A stretch of 64,000 bases of DNA from Mycolicibacter minnesotensis (GTDB lineage Bacteria > Actinomycetota > Actinomycetes > Mycobacteriales > Mycobacteriaceae), in assembly GCF_010731755.1 (NCBI RefSeq), contig NZ_AP022589.1:3782001-3846000 (forward strand), read 5' to 3'. The position numbers and the translations under genes are program-made. Shown here piece after piece: positions 45,000-53,263 of the stretch (position 1 is the first letter of the stretch; each line of letters opens with the position of its first letter). Below the pieces are notes generated by a model. The model was not told the DNA's origin. It did not search any database and saw only the letters and a list, made by a program, of their open reading frames with translations.

Positions 45000-46822
45000 C
45001 CGGTCCGCACACGACCGATGCGCGCAACGCCATGGTCGCGGGCATGTTGGCCTCGGGAATCTCGGTCAACGGGCTGCAGCCCAGCCATAATCCGCAGGTC
45101 GCCCTGCAGATGTTCACCACGGCAACCACGATCGACCCGGGCATGTGCGACGCCTGGCTGGCCCGGCTGCTGGCCGGGGACGCCGGCCTTGAGGTACTGG
45201 AGAACGCCTGGGCGACGGTACGCACTTTCGGCTGGGAGACCCGCCGACTCGGCCTGTCGGATCTGGAGTTCCGGCCCGAAGTCTCCGATGGGATGTTTCT
45301 GCGGCTGCTGATCACCAGCGTCGAGACACTCGCGGCCGCGTATGCCGCTGCACTGGCCGAAGCCAAGCGTTACGCCGAGGCGTCTTCCCTGCTCGACGGA
45401 ATCGAGCCGCGCAACCCCTTCGAAGCCGAGCTGGTCAGCTATGTCCGGGGGCTGCTGTACTTCCGGACCGGACGCTGGCCGGACGTGCTCAAACAGTTTC
45501 CGGCGGCGGCCCCCTGGCGCCAGCCTGAGCTGAAGGCGGCGGCGGCGGCCATGGCTACCACCGCGCTGGCCTCGCTCGGGGTGTTCGAGGAGGCGACGCG
45601 ACGCGCCCAGGAGGCCATCGAGGGTGATCGAGTGCCCAGTGCCGCCAATGTCGCGCTGTATACGCAGGGCATGTGCCTGCGGCACCTGGGCCGGGAGGAC
45701 GAGGCCGCCGAGTTGCTGCGCCGGGTCTATTCACGGGACTCGAAGTTCACGCCGGCCCGTGAGGCAATGGACAATGTCGACTACCGGCTGGTGCTGACCG
45801 ATCCCGAGACCATCGAGGCCCGGACCGACCCGTGGGATCCCGACAGCGCCCCGACCCGCGAAGAGACCGAAGCCCACCGGCACGCCGAGGAAGCGGCCCG
45901 CTACCTGGCCGAAGGCGACGCCGAACTGGCCGCCATGCTCGGCATGGAGCAGGCCAAACGCGAGATCAAGCTGATCAAGGCGACCACCAAGGTGAACCTG
46001 GCGCGAGCCAAGATGGGGCTGCCGGTCCCGGTGACGTCGCGGCACACCCTGCTGCTCGGTCCGCCCGGAACGGGCAAGACCTCGGTGGCGCGAGCATTCA
46101 CCAAGCAGCTGTGCGGACTGACAGTGCTGCGCAAGCCGCTGGTGGTGGAGACCAATCGTTCGAAACTGCTCGGTCGGTACATGGCCGACGCCGAGAAGAA
46201 CACCGAAGAGCTGCTCGAAGGCGCGCTCGGCGGTGCGGTGTTCTTCGACGAGATGCACACGCTGCATGAGCGCGGATACAGCCAGGGCGATGCCTACGGC
46301 AACGCGATCATCAACACGCTGCTGCTTTACATGGAGAACCACCGCGACGAACTGGTGGTGTTCGGCGCCGGCTATGCCAATGCCATGGAAAAGATGCTCG
46401 AGGTGAACCAGGGCCTACGGCGCCGGTTCTCCACGGTGATCGAGTTCTTCAGCTACACCCCGCCGGAACTGCTGGAACTGACCAAGATGATGGGTGCGGA
46501 GAACGAGGACGTGGTCAGTGACGAGGCGGTCGAGGGGCTGCTGCCGTCCTACGAGAGGTTCTATGCCGACGAGAATCACTCCGAGGACGGGGACCTGATC
46601 CGCGGCATCGACGTGCTGGGGAACGCCGGATTTGTCCGCAACGTGGTGGAGAAAGCCCGCGATCACCGGAGTTTCCGTCTCGATGATTCTGAACTTGACG
46701 CGGTGCTCTCCGGTGATGTCACCGATTTCAACGAGGAATGGCTGCACAAGTTCAAGGAGCTGACGCGCGAGGACCTCGCTGAAGGGCTCAGTGCGGCCGT
46801 TGCCGAGAAGAAAACGTCTTGA
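44996..46822 (+). CDS. eccA5: ESX-5 cytosolic AAA+ ATPase EccA5
   Basis: The 608-residue protein has an N-terminal TPR-like domain (residues 1-280) and a CbbX-type AAA+ domain with Walker A GPPGTGKT at 355-362, Walker B AVFFDEMHTL, and arginine-finger-type GLRRRFS. EccA proteins probably disassemble EspG-PE-PPE complexes so that EspG is recycled. The GTG start overlaps the eccE5 stop. It is the last core gene of the locus. Confidence 0.97.
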   Translation: MTGPHTTDARNAMVAGMLASGISVNGLQPSHNPQVALQMFTTATTIDPGMCDAWLARLLAGDAGLEVLENAWATVRTFGWETRRLGLSDLEFRPEVSDGMFLRLLITSVETLAAAYAAALAEAKRYAEASSLLDGIEPRNPFEAELVSYVRGLLYFRTGRWPDVLKQFPAAAPWRQPELKAAAAAMATTALASLGVFEEATRRAQEAIEGDRVPSAANVALYTQGMCLRHLGREDEAAELLRRVYSRDSKFTPAREAMDNVDYRLVLTDPETIEARTDPWDPDSAPTREETEAHRHAEEAARYLAEGDAELAAMLGMEQAKREIKLIKATTKVNLARAKMGLPVPVTSRHTLLLGPPGTGKTSVARAFTKQLCGLTVLRKPLVVETNRSKLLGRYMADAEKNTEELLEGALGGAVFFDEMHTLHERGYSQGDAYGNAIINTLLLYMENHRDELVVFGAGYANAMEKMLEVNQGLRRRFSTVIEFFSYTPPELLELTKMMGAENEDVVSDEAVEGLLPSYERFYADENHSEDGDLIRGIDVLGNAGFVRNVVEKARDHRSFRLDDSELDAVLSGDVTDFNEEWLHKFKELTREDLAEGLSAAVAEKKTS

Positions 46823-47162
46823 GCGGACAGCCGCTCTGCAGGCGATTCACAGCGTAACGACCGCCTGTCCGGGTTGACGGTCGCTGACGCCGATGCCACC
46901 ATTGCGCAGGTAAGGGGCCGTGCTTCTGCTCGGCCCGATGGTTACTGCCGGTGCCAGGAGGTGAGGACGAAACTTGTGTCCCGGTGATTGTGCCCACTGC
47001 GGGTCGGCGGCGGCTTTCTCCCGATCCGGCTTCGGCACCGTATCTGTTTGCACAACCCCATAGCGCTGAACCTGCTCCGGCACAATGTCGTCGCCGGATA
47101 CCTGTTCAACGCAACCGGTGAACGTCGATCGCGTTCGACCGACATTCTTGGAGGAGAACCCC
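46823..47162. other. Intergenic region before PE copy 2
   Basis: This 340-bp gap carries no gene I can support on either strand. The ribosome-binding site GGAGGAGAA for the PE gene is at its right edge. It does not repeat the sequence upstream of PE copy 1, including the 21-bp phased repeat. Confidence 0.55.
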
Positions 47163-47462
47163 ATGACTTTCGTGAACACCCAGCCGGAGGCCCTGACCGC
47201 TGCTGCGAGCAACCTGGCCGCCATCGGTGCTTCGCTCAGCGCGCAGAACGCCGCCGCCGCGACGCCGACCACCGGTGTGGTTCCTGCTGCTGCTGACGAG
47301 GTCTCGGCGCTGACCGCTGCGCAGTTCGCCGCGCACGCCAGCATGTACCAGGCCATCAGCGCTCAGGCCGAGGCTATCCACCAAGCCTTCGTTGCCACGC
47401 TGAACACCAGTGCCAACACCTACGCGGCAACCGAAGCGGCCAATGCCGCGGCAGCCGGCTAG
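47163..47462 (+). CDS. PE-family protein, ESX-5 cassette copy 2
   Basis: This 99-residue PE-only protein (MTFVNTQPEALTAAASNLAAIGASLSAQ ...) has the C-terminal YAATE secretion motif. It has the same length and layout as the PE at 38259 but differs at many positions (SFVNAQ to TFVNTQ, NLTGIGAALNAQ to NLAAIGASLSAQ, HEMFVAT to HQAFVAT). This shows the cassette duplication is not recent at this gene. A PPE partner is not adjacent. Confidence 0.93.
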   Translation: MTFVNTQPEALTAAASNLAAIGASLSAQNAAAATPTTGVVPAAADEVSALTAAQFAAHASMYQAISAQAEAIHQAFVATLNTSANTYAATEAANAAAAG

Positions 47463-47513
47463 TCCGAATACCACTAGTTTTCAACAACGTTCGTAGAAAT
47501 CGAGGAGAGACAA

Positions 47514-47813
47514 ATGGCTACACGTTTTATGACTGACCCGGACGCGATGCGTTCGATGGCGGGTCGTTTTGATGTGCATGCGCAGACCGTGGAGGACGAG
47601 GCTCGTCGGATGTGGGCGTCGTCGACGAACATTTCCGGTGCGGGTTGGGGTGGTCTGGCGGAGCGTACGTCGATGGACACCATGGGTCAGATGCAGACGG
47701 CGTTTCGCAACATTGTGAACATGCTGCATGGTGTGCGTGATGGGTTGATTCGGGACGCGAACCACTATGAGCAGCAGGAAGCTGCTTCTCAGCAGATCCT
47801 GTCGGGCAGCTAG
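47514..47813 (+). CDS. esxM: WXG100 protein EsxM-like, copy 2
   Basis: This 99-residue protein is identical in sequence to copy 1 but has an ATG start with its own leader (GAGGAGAGACAA). It has the same GWGGL turn and YEQQE motif. Only one silent base separates the coding sequences (C to T in a GTGCGCGAT context). The copies could allow higher dosage or regulation from a different promoter. Confidence 0.95.
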   Translation: MATRFMTDPDAMRSMAGRFDVHAQTVEDEARRMWASSTNISGAGWGGLAERTSMDTMGQMQTAFRNIVNMLHGVRDGLIRDANHYEQQEAASQQILSGS

Positions 47814-48173
47814 GTAGAGGGAGAACCACGAACATGTCGATTAACTACCAGTTCGGTGATGTGGATGCTCACGGTGCGTTGATTCGTGCTCAGGCGGCGT
47901 CGTTGGAGGCGGAGCACCAGGCGATCGTGCATGACGTGTTGGCTGCCGGTGATTTCTGGGGTGGCGCGGGTTCGGTGGCGTGCCAGGAGTTTGTGGCGCA
48001 GTTGGGCCGGAACTTCGCGGTGATCTACCAGCAGGCGAACTCGCATGGTCAGAAGGTGCAGTCGGCCGGCAACAACATGGCCAACACCGACGCCTCGGTT
48101 GGTTCCAGCTGGGCCTGAGTGTCCCGTAGTACGCAGCGCGGCAGCACACCCGATCCACGGGTGTACTGCCGCG
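47515..48173 (+). repeat. Duplicated esxM-esxN block, copy 2
   Basis: This is the partner of 38712-39370, in the same orientation, with no gap and only a few base differences. The PE genes just upstream are much more divergent, which places the boundary of homogenisation at the esxM start codon. Confidence 0.85.
47834..48118 (+). CDS. esxN: WXG100 protein EsxN-like, copy 2
   Basis: The 94-residue partner of the upstream gene has Ala at the GGAGSV position, as in M. tuberculosis EsxN. The intergenic sequence to esxM copy 2 is the same as in copy 1. A hairpin with a T-tract follows. Confidence 0.95.
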   Translation: MSINYQFGDVDAHGALIRAQAASLEAEHQAIVHDVLAAGDFWGGAGSVACQEFVAQLGRNFAVIYQQANSHGQKVQSAGNNMANTDASVGSSWA

Positions 48174-48177
48174 TTTT
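48138..48177 (+). terminator. Hairpin and T-tract after esxN copy 2
   Basis: The stem is 15 pairs with one C/A mismatch (GCGG plus CAGCACACCCG against CGGGTGTACTG plus CCGC) around ATCCA. A TTTT tract begins two bases after the stem. Compared with copy 1, the outer arm is re-paired by a T to C change, so pairing is kept despite sequence drift. It ends the ESX-5 transcript just before the M-box promoter. Confidence 0.75.
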
Positions 48178-48273
48178 GCGTTGGGACATGGGCGATTTCC
48201 AGCCCAGCGCGCCCGTCTTCGCTTACTGCGTAGGCGAATCTCCAATACGTCGCCGGCGAACCGGCGGTGTGGA

Positions 48274-48305
48274 TTGACCGTTTCGCCCCACTGATGCACT
48301 ATGAT
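48274..48305 (+). promoter_or_regulatory. Putative promoter of the M-box leader
   Basis: TATGAT (48300-48305) fits a mycobacterial -10 element. A TTGACC (48274-48279) resembles a -35, although the 20-base spacing is longer than usual. Transcription would begin near 48312, directly at the 5' end of the aptamer. Confidence 0.5.
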
Positions 48306-48311
48306 CAGACA

Positions 48312-48490
48312 AGCACCTCGTTAGGTGAGGCGTCTACACGGATATAGGCCACTGACCCCGAACGTCGAAAGACGCCCCGGGTCAGGACAGCTCCTCCCGG
48401 ATTAAGGGTTGAGCCCAAGTGGCTTCCGGTCTGCGATTTTTGCGCAGGCACGGACACGCCGTGTGGTGCCGAAGCTCTGACGAGAGGGGT
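48312..48490 (+). promoter_or_regulatory. M-box (ykoK-type) magnesium riboswitch
   Basis: The stretch contains the conserved M-box core in order: GTTAGGTGAGGC (48320-48331), CTACACGGATATAGGCCACTG (within 48334-48354), AACGTCGAAAGACGCC (48361-48376), GGGTCA (48379-48384), and AAGGGTTGAGCCCAAGTGG near 48404-48422. The M-box folds on Mg2+ and usually shuts off Mg-uptake genes. Downstream lie a PPE gene and mgtC, as the M. tuberculosis M-box precedes the PE20-PPE-mgtC neighbourhood. Ends are approximate. Confidence 0.88.
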
Positions 48491-48934
48491 GCGTAGTAGT
48501 CCGGTATTTTCCGGGCGACTCCTCCTCGTCGTGCTTCCGTGCAGGCACCCGCGCGTGCCCAGGCCGAGAGGAGGTGAGAGCGACATTGAGTCCGAGTGAT
48601 AGTTCCTATCCGAGATCGATGTTCGTTTCCCTCGATCTCGGTACCGCTTTCACCATGTGATTCGCACCGGCGCTGATCTCGTTTCCTGGCGCACCTTTCC
48701 CCGCGGAAGGCGCCAGGCTTCGGCATGTCCTGAAATCGCTTGACCCCTCGGCATTCTGACCGAGCAAGCGATGTGTTTGGCGTGCCCAGCTCCGTATGTC
48801 GCCATAGCCGGTTGTCCCGATCCCTCCTGCCGTCTGACCCACGACTGCAACCCAATTCGGGCATCGACCGTGCCTGCACGCCCCATAAGACCAGCCATTC
48901 ATGGCGATAACAGTGAGCAAAAAGGAGCAATACC
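48491..48934 (+). promoter_or_regulatory. Structured leader between M-box and PPE
   Basis: This 444-nt untranslated leader carries several perfect stems: CCGAGATCGA/TCGATCTCGG (48610-48641), CCTGGCGC/GCGCCAGG (48685-48717), and ATCGCTTG/CAAGCGAT with inner CTCGG/CCGAG (48735-48772). A CTCCTCCTC stretch (48519-48527) can pair with the ribosome-binding GAGGAG at 48568-48573. It is the likely expression platform of the riboswitch. The last 150 bases before PPE lack an obvious stem. Confidence 0.65.
48586..48660 (+). CDS. Possible leader peptide in the M-box leader
   Basis: A 24-codon frame from TTG 48586 (MSPSDSSYPRSMF ...) to TGA 48658-48660 is preceded by AGGAGG (48569-48574) at an 11-base spacing. 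A GTG at 48574 is also in frame but lies on the ribosome-binding site. Translation would run through the 48610-48641 hairpin. That the site can be sequestered by an upstream CTCCTC suggests regulated initiation. Confidence 0.4.
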   Translation: MSPSDSSYPRSMFVSLDLGTAFTM

Positions 48935-50101
48935 ATGGACTTCGGCGCATTTCCCCCTGAGATCAACTCGGCTCGCATCTACACCGGACCCGGGTCGGGA
49001 CCGATGATGGCCGCCGCGGGGGCCTGGGACAAGCTGGCGGCAGAACTCATTTCAGCCGAGGCCGGCTACCAGGCGATCGTCAATGGTCTTGTCGGCGAAG
49101 GCTGGATGGGACCGGCCTCCAACGCAATGGCAGCCGCAGCAGCGCCCTACGCGGCGTGGATGGGCCTGACCGCCGCCCAACTGGAGCAGGCCGCGAGCCA
49201 GGCCAAGGCCGCCGCCGCGGCATTCGACGCGGTGTACACGATGACGGTGCCCCCGCCGCTGATCGTGGCCAACCGCACCCAGCTCGCTGCGCTGGTCGCC
49301 AGCAACTTCCTGGGCCAGAACGCCGCGGCGATCGCGGCCACCGAGGCGCAGTACGGCCAGATGTGGGCCCAGGACGCCGCAGCGATGTACGGCTACGCGG
49401 CAGCGTCGGCGGCAGCCACCACCGTCACACCGTTCACCTCGCCGCGGGAGATCGCCGACCCTTCGGCGCAGGGCGCCCAGCAGGGCGCGGTCAACCAGGC
49501 CGCCGGGACGGCGGCAACCACCAGTGCGCAGGACACCCTGTCCCAGGCGATGGCCAACACACCGCAGGCACTGCAGGCCCTCGCAACGCCGGTGGAGGGA
49601 GAAGGGATCAGCACGGGCGACCTGACCAACGGCATCACCAACCTGATGAGCAGTTCGTTCAGCCCGATGGGCGCGGCCGCGGTATCCAGTTTCGCCGCGG
49701 ACATGGCCGTGGTGCGCGGTGCCGCCATTGCCGCCGGTGACCCGCTGGGCCTGGGTGCGATCGACCCCTTCACGCCGACGCTCGGCGCGCTGGGTATGGC
49801 TACGGGAGGGCCGGGTCTTGGCGCCGGGCTCGGCGGGGCTTCGGCGAGCATGGGGCAGTCCGCCGCAGTGGGGGGGCTGTCGGTACCGCACACCTGGGCG
49901 GCCTCGGTGCCCACGAGCAATGCCCCGGGCACCTCGGTCGCGGCCACCGGATGGACGGTCTCCGCGCATCCGCCGCAGGCCGGTGCGGCCGGAATGCCCG
50001 GCGTGCCGCTGGCTGGCGCGGGCCAACGCAACTACGGCTTCGCCGCTCCACGGTATGGCTTCAAGCCCACAGTGATGGCGCGGCCGGTCGTAGCCGGCTA
50101 G
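48935..50101 (+). CDS. PPE-family protein, PPE-SVP subfamily
   Basis: The 388-residue protein starts [22 protein letters not shown], the PPE signature. It has the WMGPAS turn and an about 175-residue helical PPE domain, a Gly/Ala-rich C-terminal part, and [10 protein letters not shown] near residue 316 (GxxSVPxxW), which places it in the SVP group exported by ESX-5. A PE gene is not adjacent. Its mRNA starts behind the M-box, and mgtC follows 21 bp later, so Mg2+ should control both. Confidence 0.94.
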   Translation: MDFGAFPPEINSARIYTGPGSGPMMAAAGAWDKLAAELISAEAGYQAIVNGLVGEGWMGPASNAMAAAAAPYAAWMGLTAAQLEQAASQAKAAAAAFDAVYTMTVPPPLIVANRTQLAALVASNFLGQNAAAIAATEAQYGQMWAQDAAAMYGYAAASAAATTVTPFTSPREIADPSAQGAQQGAVNQAAGTAATTSAQDTLSQAMANTPQALQALATPVEGEGISTGDLTNGITNLMSSSFSPMGAAAVSSFAADMAVVRGAAIAAGDPLGLGAIDPFTPTLGALGMATGGPGLGAGLGGASASMGQSAAVGGLSVPHTWAASVPTSNAPGTSVAATGWTVSAHPPQAGAAGMPGVPLAGAGQRNYGFAAPRYGFKPTVMARPVVAG

Positions 50102-50122
50102 CCATGTGACATCGTTGAGGTC

Positions 50123-50836
50123 ATGCAGACGCTGAGCGTCGCCGAGTTCAGTTTGCGACTGGCTGTCGGGCTGGGCTGCGGTGCACTGATCGGGCTGGAA
50201 AGACAGTGGCGGGCCCGGATGGCGGGATTGCGCACCAACGCGCTCGTCGCCGCCGGTGCGACGCTGTTCGTGCTGTACGCCGTGGCCGCCGGGGACACCA
50301 GCTCCACCCGCGTCGCGTCCTATGTGGTGTCGGGCGTGGGGTTCCTCGGCGGTGGGGTGATCCTGCGCGAGGGATTCAACGTCCGTGGACTCAACACCGC
50401 GGCCACCCTGTGGTGTTCGGCAGCGGTGGGAGTGCTGGCGGCGGCCGGGGATCTGGCGTTTGCGCTGATCGGCACCGGAGCGATCATCGGCACCCACCTG
50501 TTGCTTCGCCCCTTGGGCCGATTCATCGACCGCGACCAGCACGTCGAGGAGGACGAACCGCACTCGCCGTACGAGGTGCAGGTGATCTGCCGGCCGAAGT
50601 CCGAGAAGTACCTACGTGCCCAGATCGTCCAACACACGGCGAGCAACGACCTCATTCTGCGGGGGATCCACACCGGTCGCGTCGGTGACGACAACATCGC
50701 TCTCACCGCCACCATGTTGTCGGATAATCGAGCACCGGACCGGCTTGAGCGTCTGGTCGCCGAACTGTCCCTGCAACCAGGTGTCTACGCGGTGCAGTGG
50801 CACGCCGAAGACCAGTCGTCGCTGTCACCGGATTGA
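50123..50836 (+). CDS. mgtC: MgtC-family virulence/Mg-adaptation protein
   Basis: The 237-residue protein has the MgtC membrane domain (residues 1-130): ALIGLERQWRARMAGLRTNALVAAGATLFVL, the VSGVGFLGGGVILREG motif and LNTAATLWCSAAVGVLAAAG. A soluble C-terminal domain with the PYEVQVICRPKSEKYLRAQIV region follows. MgtC is needed for growth at low Mg2+ and in macrophages, acting on ATP synthase or membrane potential in other bacteria. Placement 21 bp after PPE implies one operon. Confidence 0.95.
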   Translation: MQTLSVAEFSLRLAVGLGCGALIGLERQWRARMAGLRTNALVAAGATLFVLYAVAAGDTSSTRVASYVVSGVGFLGGGVILREGFNVRGLNTAATLWCSAAVGVLAAAGDLAFALIGTGAIIGTHLLLRPLGRFIDRDQHVEEDEPHSPYEVQVICRPKSEKYLRAQIVQHTASNDLILRGIHTGRVGDDNIALTATMLSDNRAPDRLERLVAELSLQPGVYAVQWHAEDQSSLSPD

Positions 50837-50876
50837 GCTGATCGATGTCTAGGCTGTTGTTCCGGAGGTAGCCACG

Positions 50877-51800
50877 GTGGATGCGTTCGCAGGTATGTGG
50901 TCGGTGCTGCCCGGTCCGATGCGCGACCCGGTTATCTTCGCCGTGCCTTTTTTCCTGCTGCTGCTCACCCTGGAGTGGTTTGCCGCGCGCAAGCTGGAGC
51001 AGTCCGAAGCAGAGGCCGTGCCGGTCGGCGGGTACCGCACCCAGGACGCCTGGGCGAGTATCTCGATGGGCTTGGTGTCCATGGCCACCACCGCCGGCTG
51101 GAAGTTCGTCGCGCTGCTGGGCTACGCAGCCATCTACACCTATGTGGCGCCCTGGCATCTGTCGCCCGAGCGTTGGTACACCTGGGTGATCGCACTCGTC
51201 GGTGTGGACCTGCTCTACTACACCTACCACCGCCTCGCGCATCGGATCCGGCTGATCTGGGCCACCCACCAGGCCCACCATTCCAGCCGCTATTTCAACT
51301 TCGCCACCGCACTGCGCCAGAAGTGGAACAACAGCGGGGAGATCTTGATGTGGATTCCCTTGCCGCTGTTGGGTATTCCGCCATGGATGGTATTCGCCAG
51401 TTTCACCGTGAGTCTGGTCTACCAGTTCTGGGTGCACACCGAACGGATCGACAAGCTGCCGCGCGCAGTGGAGTTCGTCTTCAACACCCCGTCACATCAC
51501 CGGGTGCACCACGGTATGGACCCGGAGTACCTGGACCGCAACTACGGCGGCATCCTCATCATCTGGGATCGGATCTTCGGCAGCTTCACCCCCGAGCGAT
51601 TTCGTCCGCACTACGGGCTGACCAAGCCGGTCGACACCTACAACATCGTGACCCTGCAATTCCACGAGTACGCCTCGATCATCGCCGATGTACGCAGCGC
51701 GACCCGGTGGCGCGATCGGCTGGGCTATCTCTTCGGGCCGCCCGGCTGGCAGCCCGGCGTCACCGAGCCGAATCGCGCCGCGGTACCAAAATCGCCGTGA
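50877..51800 (+). CDS. erg3: Sterol desaturase/fatty acid hydroxylase family protein (Rv1814-like)
   Basis: The 307-residue protein starts at GTG with GGAGGTA upstream. It has four hydrophobic segments and the di-iron His motifs: HRLAHR, HQAHHS and HHRVHHG. The family oxidises sterols or fatty acids in the membrane; mycobacteria do not make sterols, so the true substrate is uncertain. It follows mgtC by 40 bp and may be in the same transcript, as in the Rv1811-Rv1814 region. Confidence 0.92.
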   Translation: MDAFAGMWSVLPGPMRDPVIFAVPFFLLLLTLEWFAARKLEQSEAEAVPVGGYRTQDAWASISMGLVSMATTAGWKFVALLGYAAIYTYVAPWHLSPERWYTWVIALVGVDLLYYTYHRLAHRIRLIWATHQAHHSSRYFNFATALRQKWNNSGEILMWIPLPLLGIPPWMVFASFTVSLVYQFWVHTERIDKLPRAVEFVFNTPSHHRVHHGMDPEYLDRNYGGILIIWDRIFGSFTPERFRPHYGLTKPVDTYNIVTLQFHEYASIIADVRSATRWRDRLGYLFGPPGWQPGVTEPNRAAVPKSP

Positions 51801-51908
51801 CGTAATGAGCGGCGCACCGACGGGTGTTCGCCTAGGCTGGCGAACGTCGCATCCGAGCGACAACGCCCGCCGATTAAGGTCGCGGCGTTCCGATAAGAAG
51901 GGGACAAC

Positions 51909-52472
51909 GTGGCACAGAGCTTGGGAGACACGCTCACCGCAGGGAAGAAGCTCGTCAAAGGCGAGTCGCTGACCTCCAACAACGGGGCCTACACGCTGAC
52001 GTTGCAGGAAGACGGCAACTTGGTGTTGGCAGCGCGGGGCAAGGCCGTCTGGGCGTCGGGCACCGACGGTAACGACGTCGTGCGCGCCGAGGTGCAGTCG
52101 GACGGCAACTTCGTCCTGTACACCGCCGACAAGCCGATCTGGCACACCGACACCAAGGGCAAGAAGGACGCCAAGCTGGTCCTGCAGGACGACCGCAACC
52201 TGGTGCTGTACGCCGCCGACGGCGCGGCCTGGTCCACCAAGACCGAGACCGACGCTCCGCCGCCGGAAGAGCCCAAGGCCGAAGAGGCCCCGGCTCCCGT
52301 AGAGGAGGCCGCACCCGCGGCCCGCACCTACACCGTGGTCTCCGGTGACACCTTGTTCGCCATCGCCGAGCGCTTCTACGGTGACGGCAACAAGTACCCG
52401 CAGATCGCGGAGGCCAGCGGTATCGCCAACCCCGACCTGATCCACCCCGGTCAGGAGCTGACGATCCCCTGA
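51909..52472 (+). CDS. Bulb-type lectin plus LysM domain protein
   Basis: The 187-residue protein starts at GTG. It has three mannose-binding bulb-lectin repeats (QEDGNLVLA, QSDGNFVLY and QDDRNLVLY, residues 36-105), then an acidic Pro/Ala/Glu linker. A C-terminal LysM peptidoglycan-binding domain follows (TYTVVSGDTLFAIAERFYGDGNKYPQIAEAS ... IHPGQELTIP). No signal peptide is present, so export is unclear. It could link sugars to peptidoglycan. It is not in the M. tuberculosis order between Rv1814 and Rv1815. Confidence 0.92.
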   Translation: MAQSLGDTLTAGKKLVKGESLTSNNGAYTLTLQEDGNLVLAARGKAVWASGTDGNDVVRAEVQSDGNFVLYTADKPIWHTDTKGKKDAKLVLQDDRNLVLYAADGAAWSTKTETDAPPPEEPKAEEAPAPVEEAAPAARTYTVVSGDTLFAIAERFYGDGNKYPQIAEASGIANPDLIHPGQELTIP

Positions 52473-52588
52473 TCGCCGCGCAACGCTGACGCGGCGGCCC
52501 GGATCCCCAGGGGCCGGGCCGCCGCGCTGCGCCACGGTGGTCTGGCCCGGCCGGACTGAAACCGGTCCACAACGATAGGAGTCGACGG

Positions 52589-53263
52589 TTGCGCAGGCCC
52601 GTTGCGCGGATGTTGGCGATGTTGCTGGGGATCGGTGTCGCGGCTGTCGGCCCGACGGCCGTCACGGCCCGAGCCGATCGAGTGCTGGTGTTCCCCGGAA
52701 TGGAGATTCGCCAGGACACCCACGTCTGCACCTTGGGTTACGTCGATCCGGTGACGCGGGTGGCCTTCTCCGCCGGCCACTGCCGGGGCAGTGGTGCCGT
52801 CACCGACAGGGGCGGACGGCTCATCGGCCACCTGGCGACCTTTCGGGACAACACCCCCAACGGCTCGACGGTCAACACCGATCAGGTGATCGCCGACTAC
52901 GAGGCGATCGTGCTGGCCGACGATGTCGACGTCAACGATGTGCTGCCCGGCGGCTTGCAACTGCAAGCCGACCCGGACCACGAGATGAATCCGGGTGAGC
53001 CGGTCTGTCACTTCGGCATCGTCACCGGAGAGACCTGTGGCGCCATCGAGCGGATCAACAACGGCTGGTTCACCATGAGTCGCAGCATCCGCAGTCAGCA
53101 GGGTGATTCGGGCGGCCCGGTCTACGCCGTACGAGACGGTGGTTCGGCTCGCATCGTCGGGCTGTTCAACAGCGTGTGGGGCGAGTATCCCGCGGCCGTG
53201 TCGTGGTCGGCGATCTCACAGCAGGTCCGCGAAGACGTCGGCGTTCCGGCCCCGCAGCCATGA
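52589..53263 (+). CDS. Secreted trypsin-like protease family protein (Rv1815-like)
   Basis: The 224-residue protein starts at TTG with ATAGGAG upstream and a signal peptide at about residues 1-29. The catalytic motifs are kept: SAGHC (His) and [10 protein letters not shown] (Ser), with a DY aspartate candidate in between. This contrasts with the degraded relative at 7362. It follows Rv1815 closely ([24 protein letters not shown]). A periplasmic or secreted protease is likely. Its stop overlaps the next start. Confidence 0.92.
   Translation: MRRPVARMLAMLLGIGVAAVGPTAVTARADRVLVFPGMEIRQDTHVCTLGYVDPVTRVAFSAGHCRGSGAVTDRGGRLIGHLATFRDNTPNGSTVNTDQVIADYEAIVLADDVDVNDVLPGGLQLQADPDHEMNPGEPVCHFGIVTGETCGAIERINNGWFTMSRSIRSQQGDSGGPVYAVRDGGSARIVGLFNSVWGEYPAAVSWSAISQQVREDVGVPAPQP

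Noticed and set aside
32175..50101. A possible new secretion system
   Set aside because: Every core gene matches known ESX-5 components in sequence and order. Novelty is limited to the cassette arrangement and regulation.
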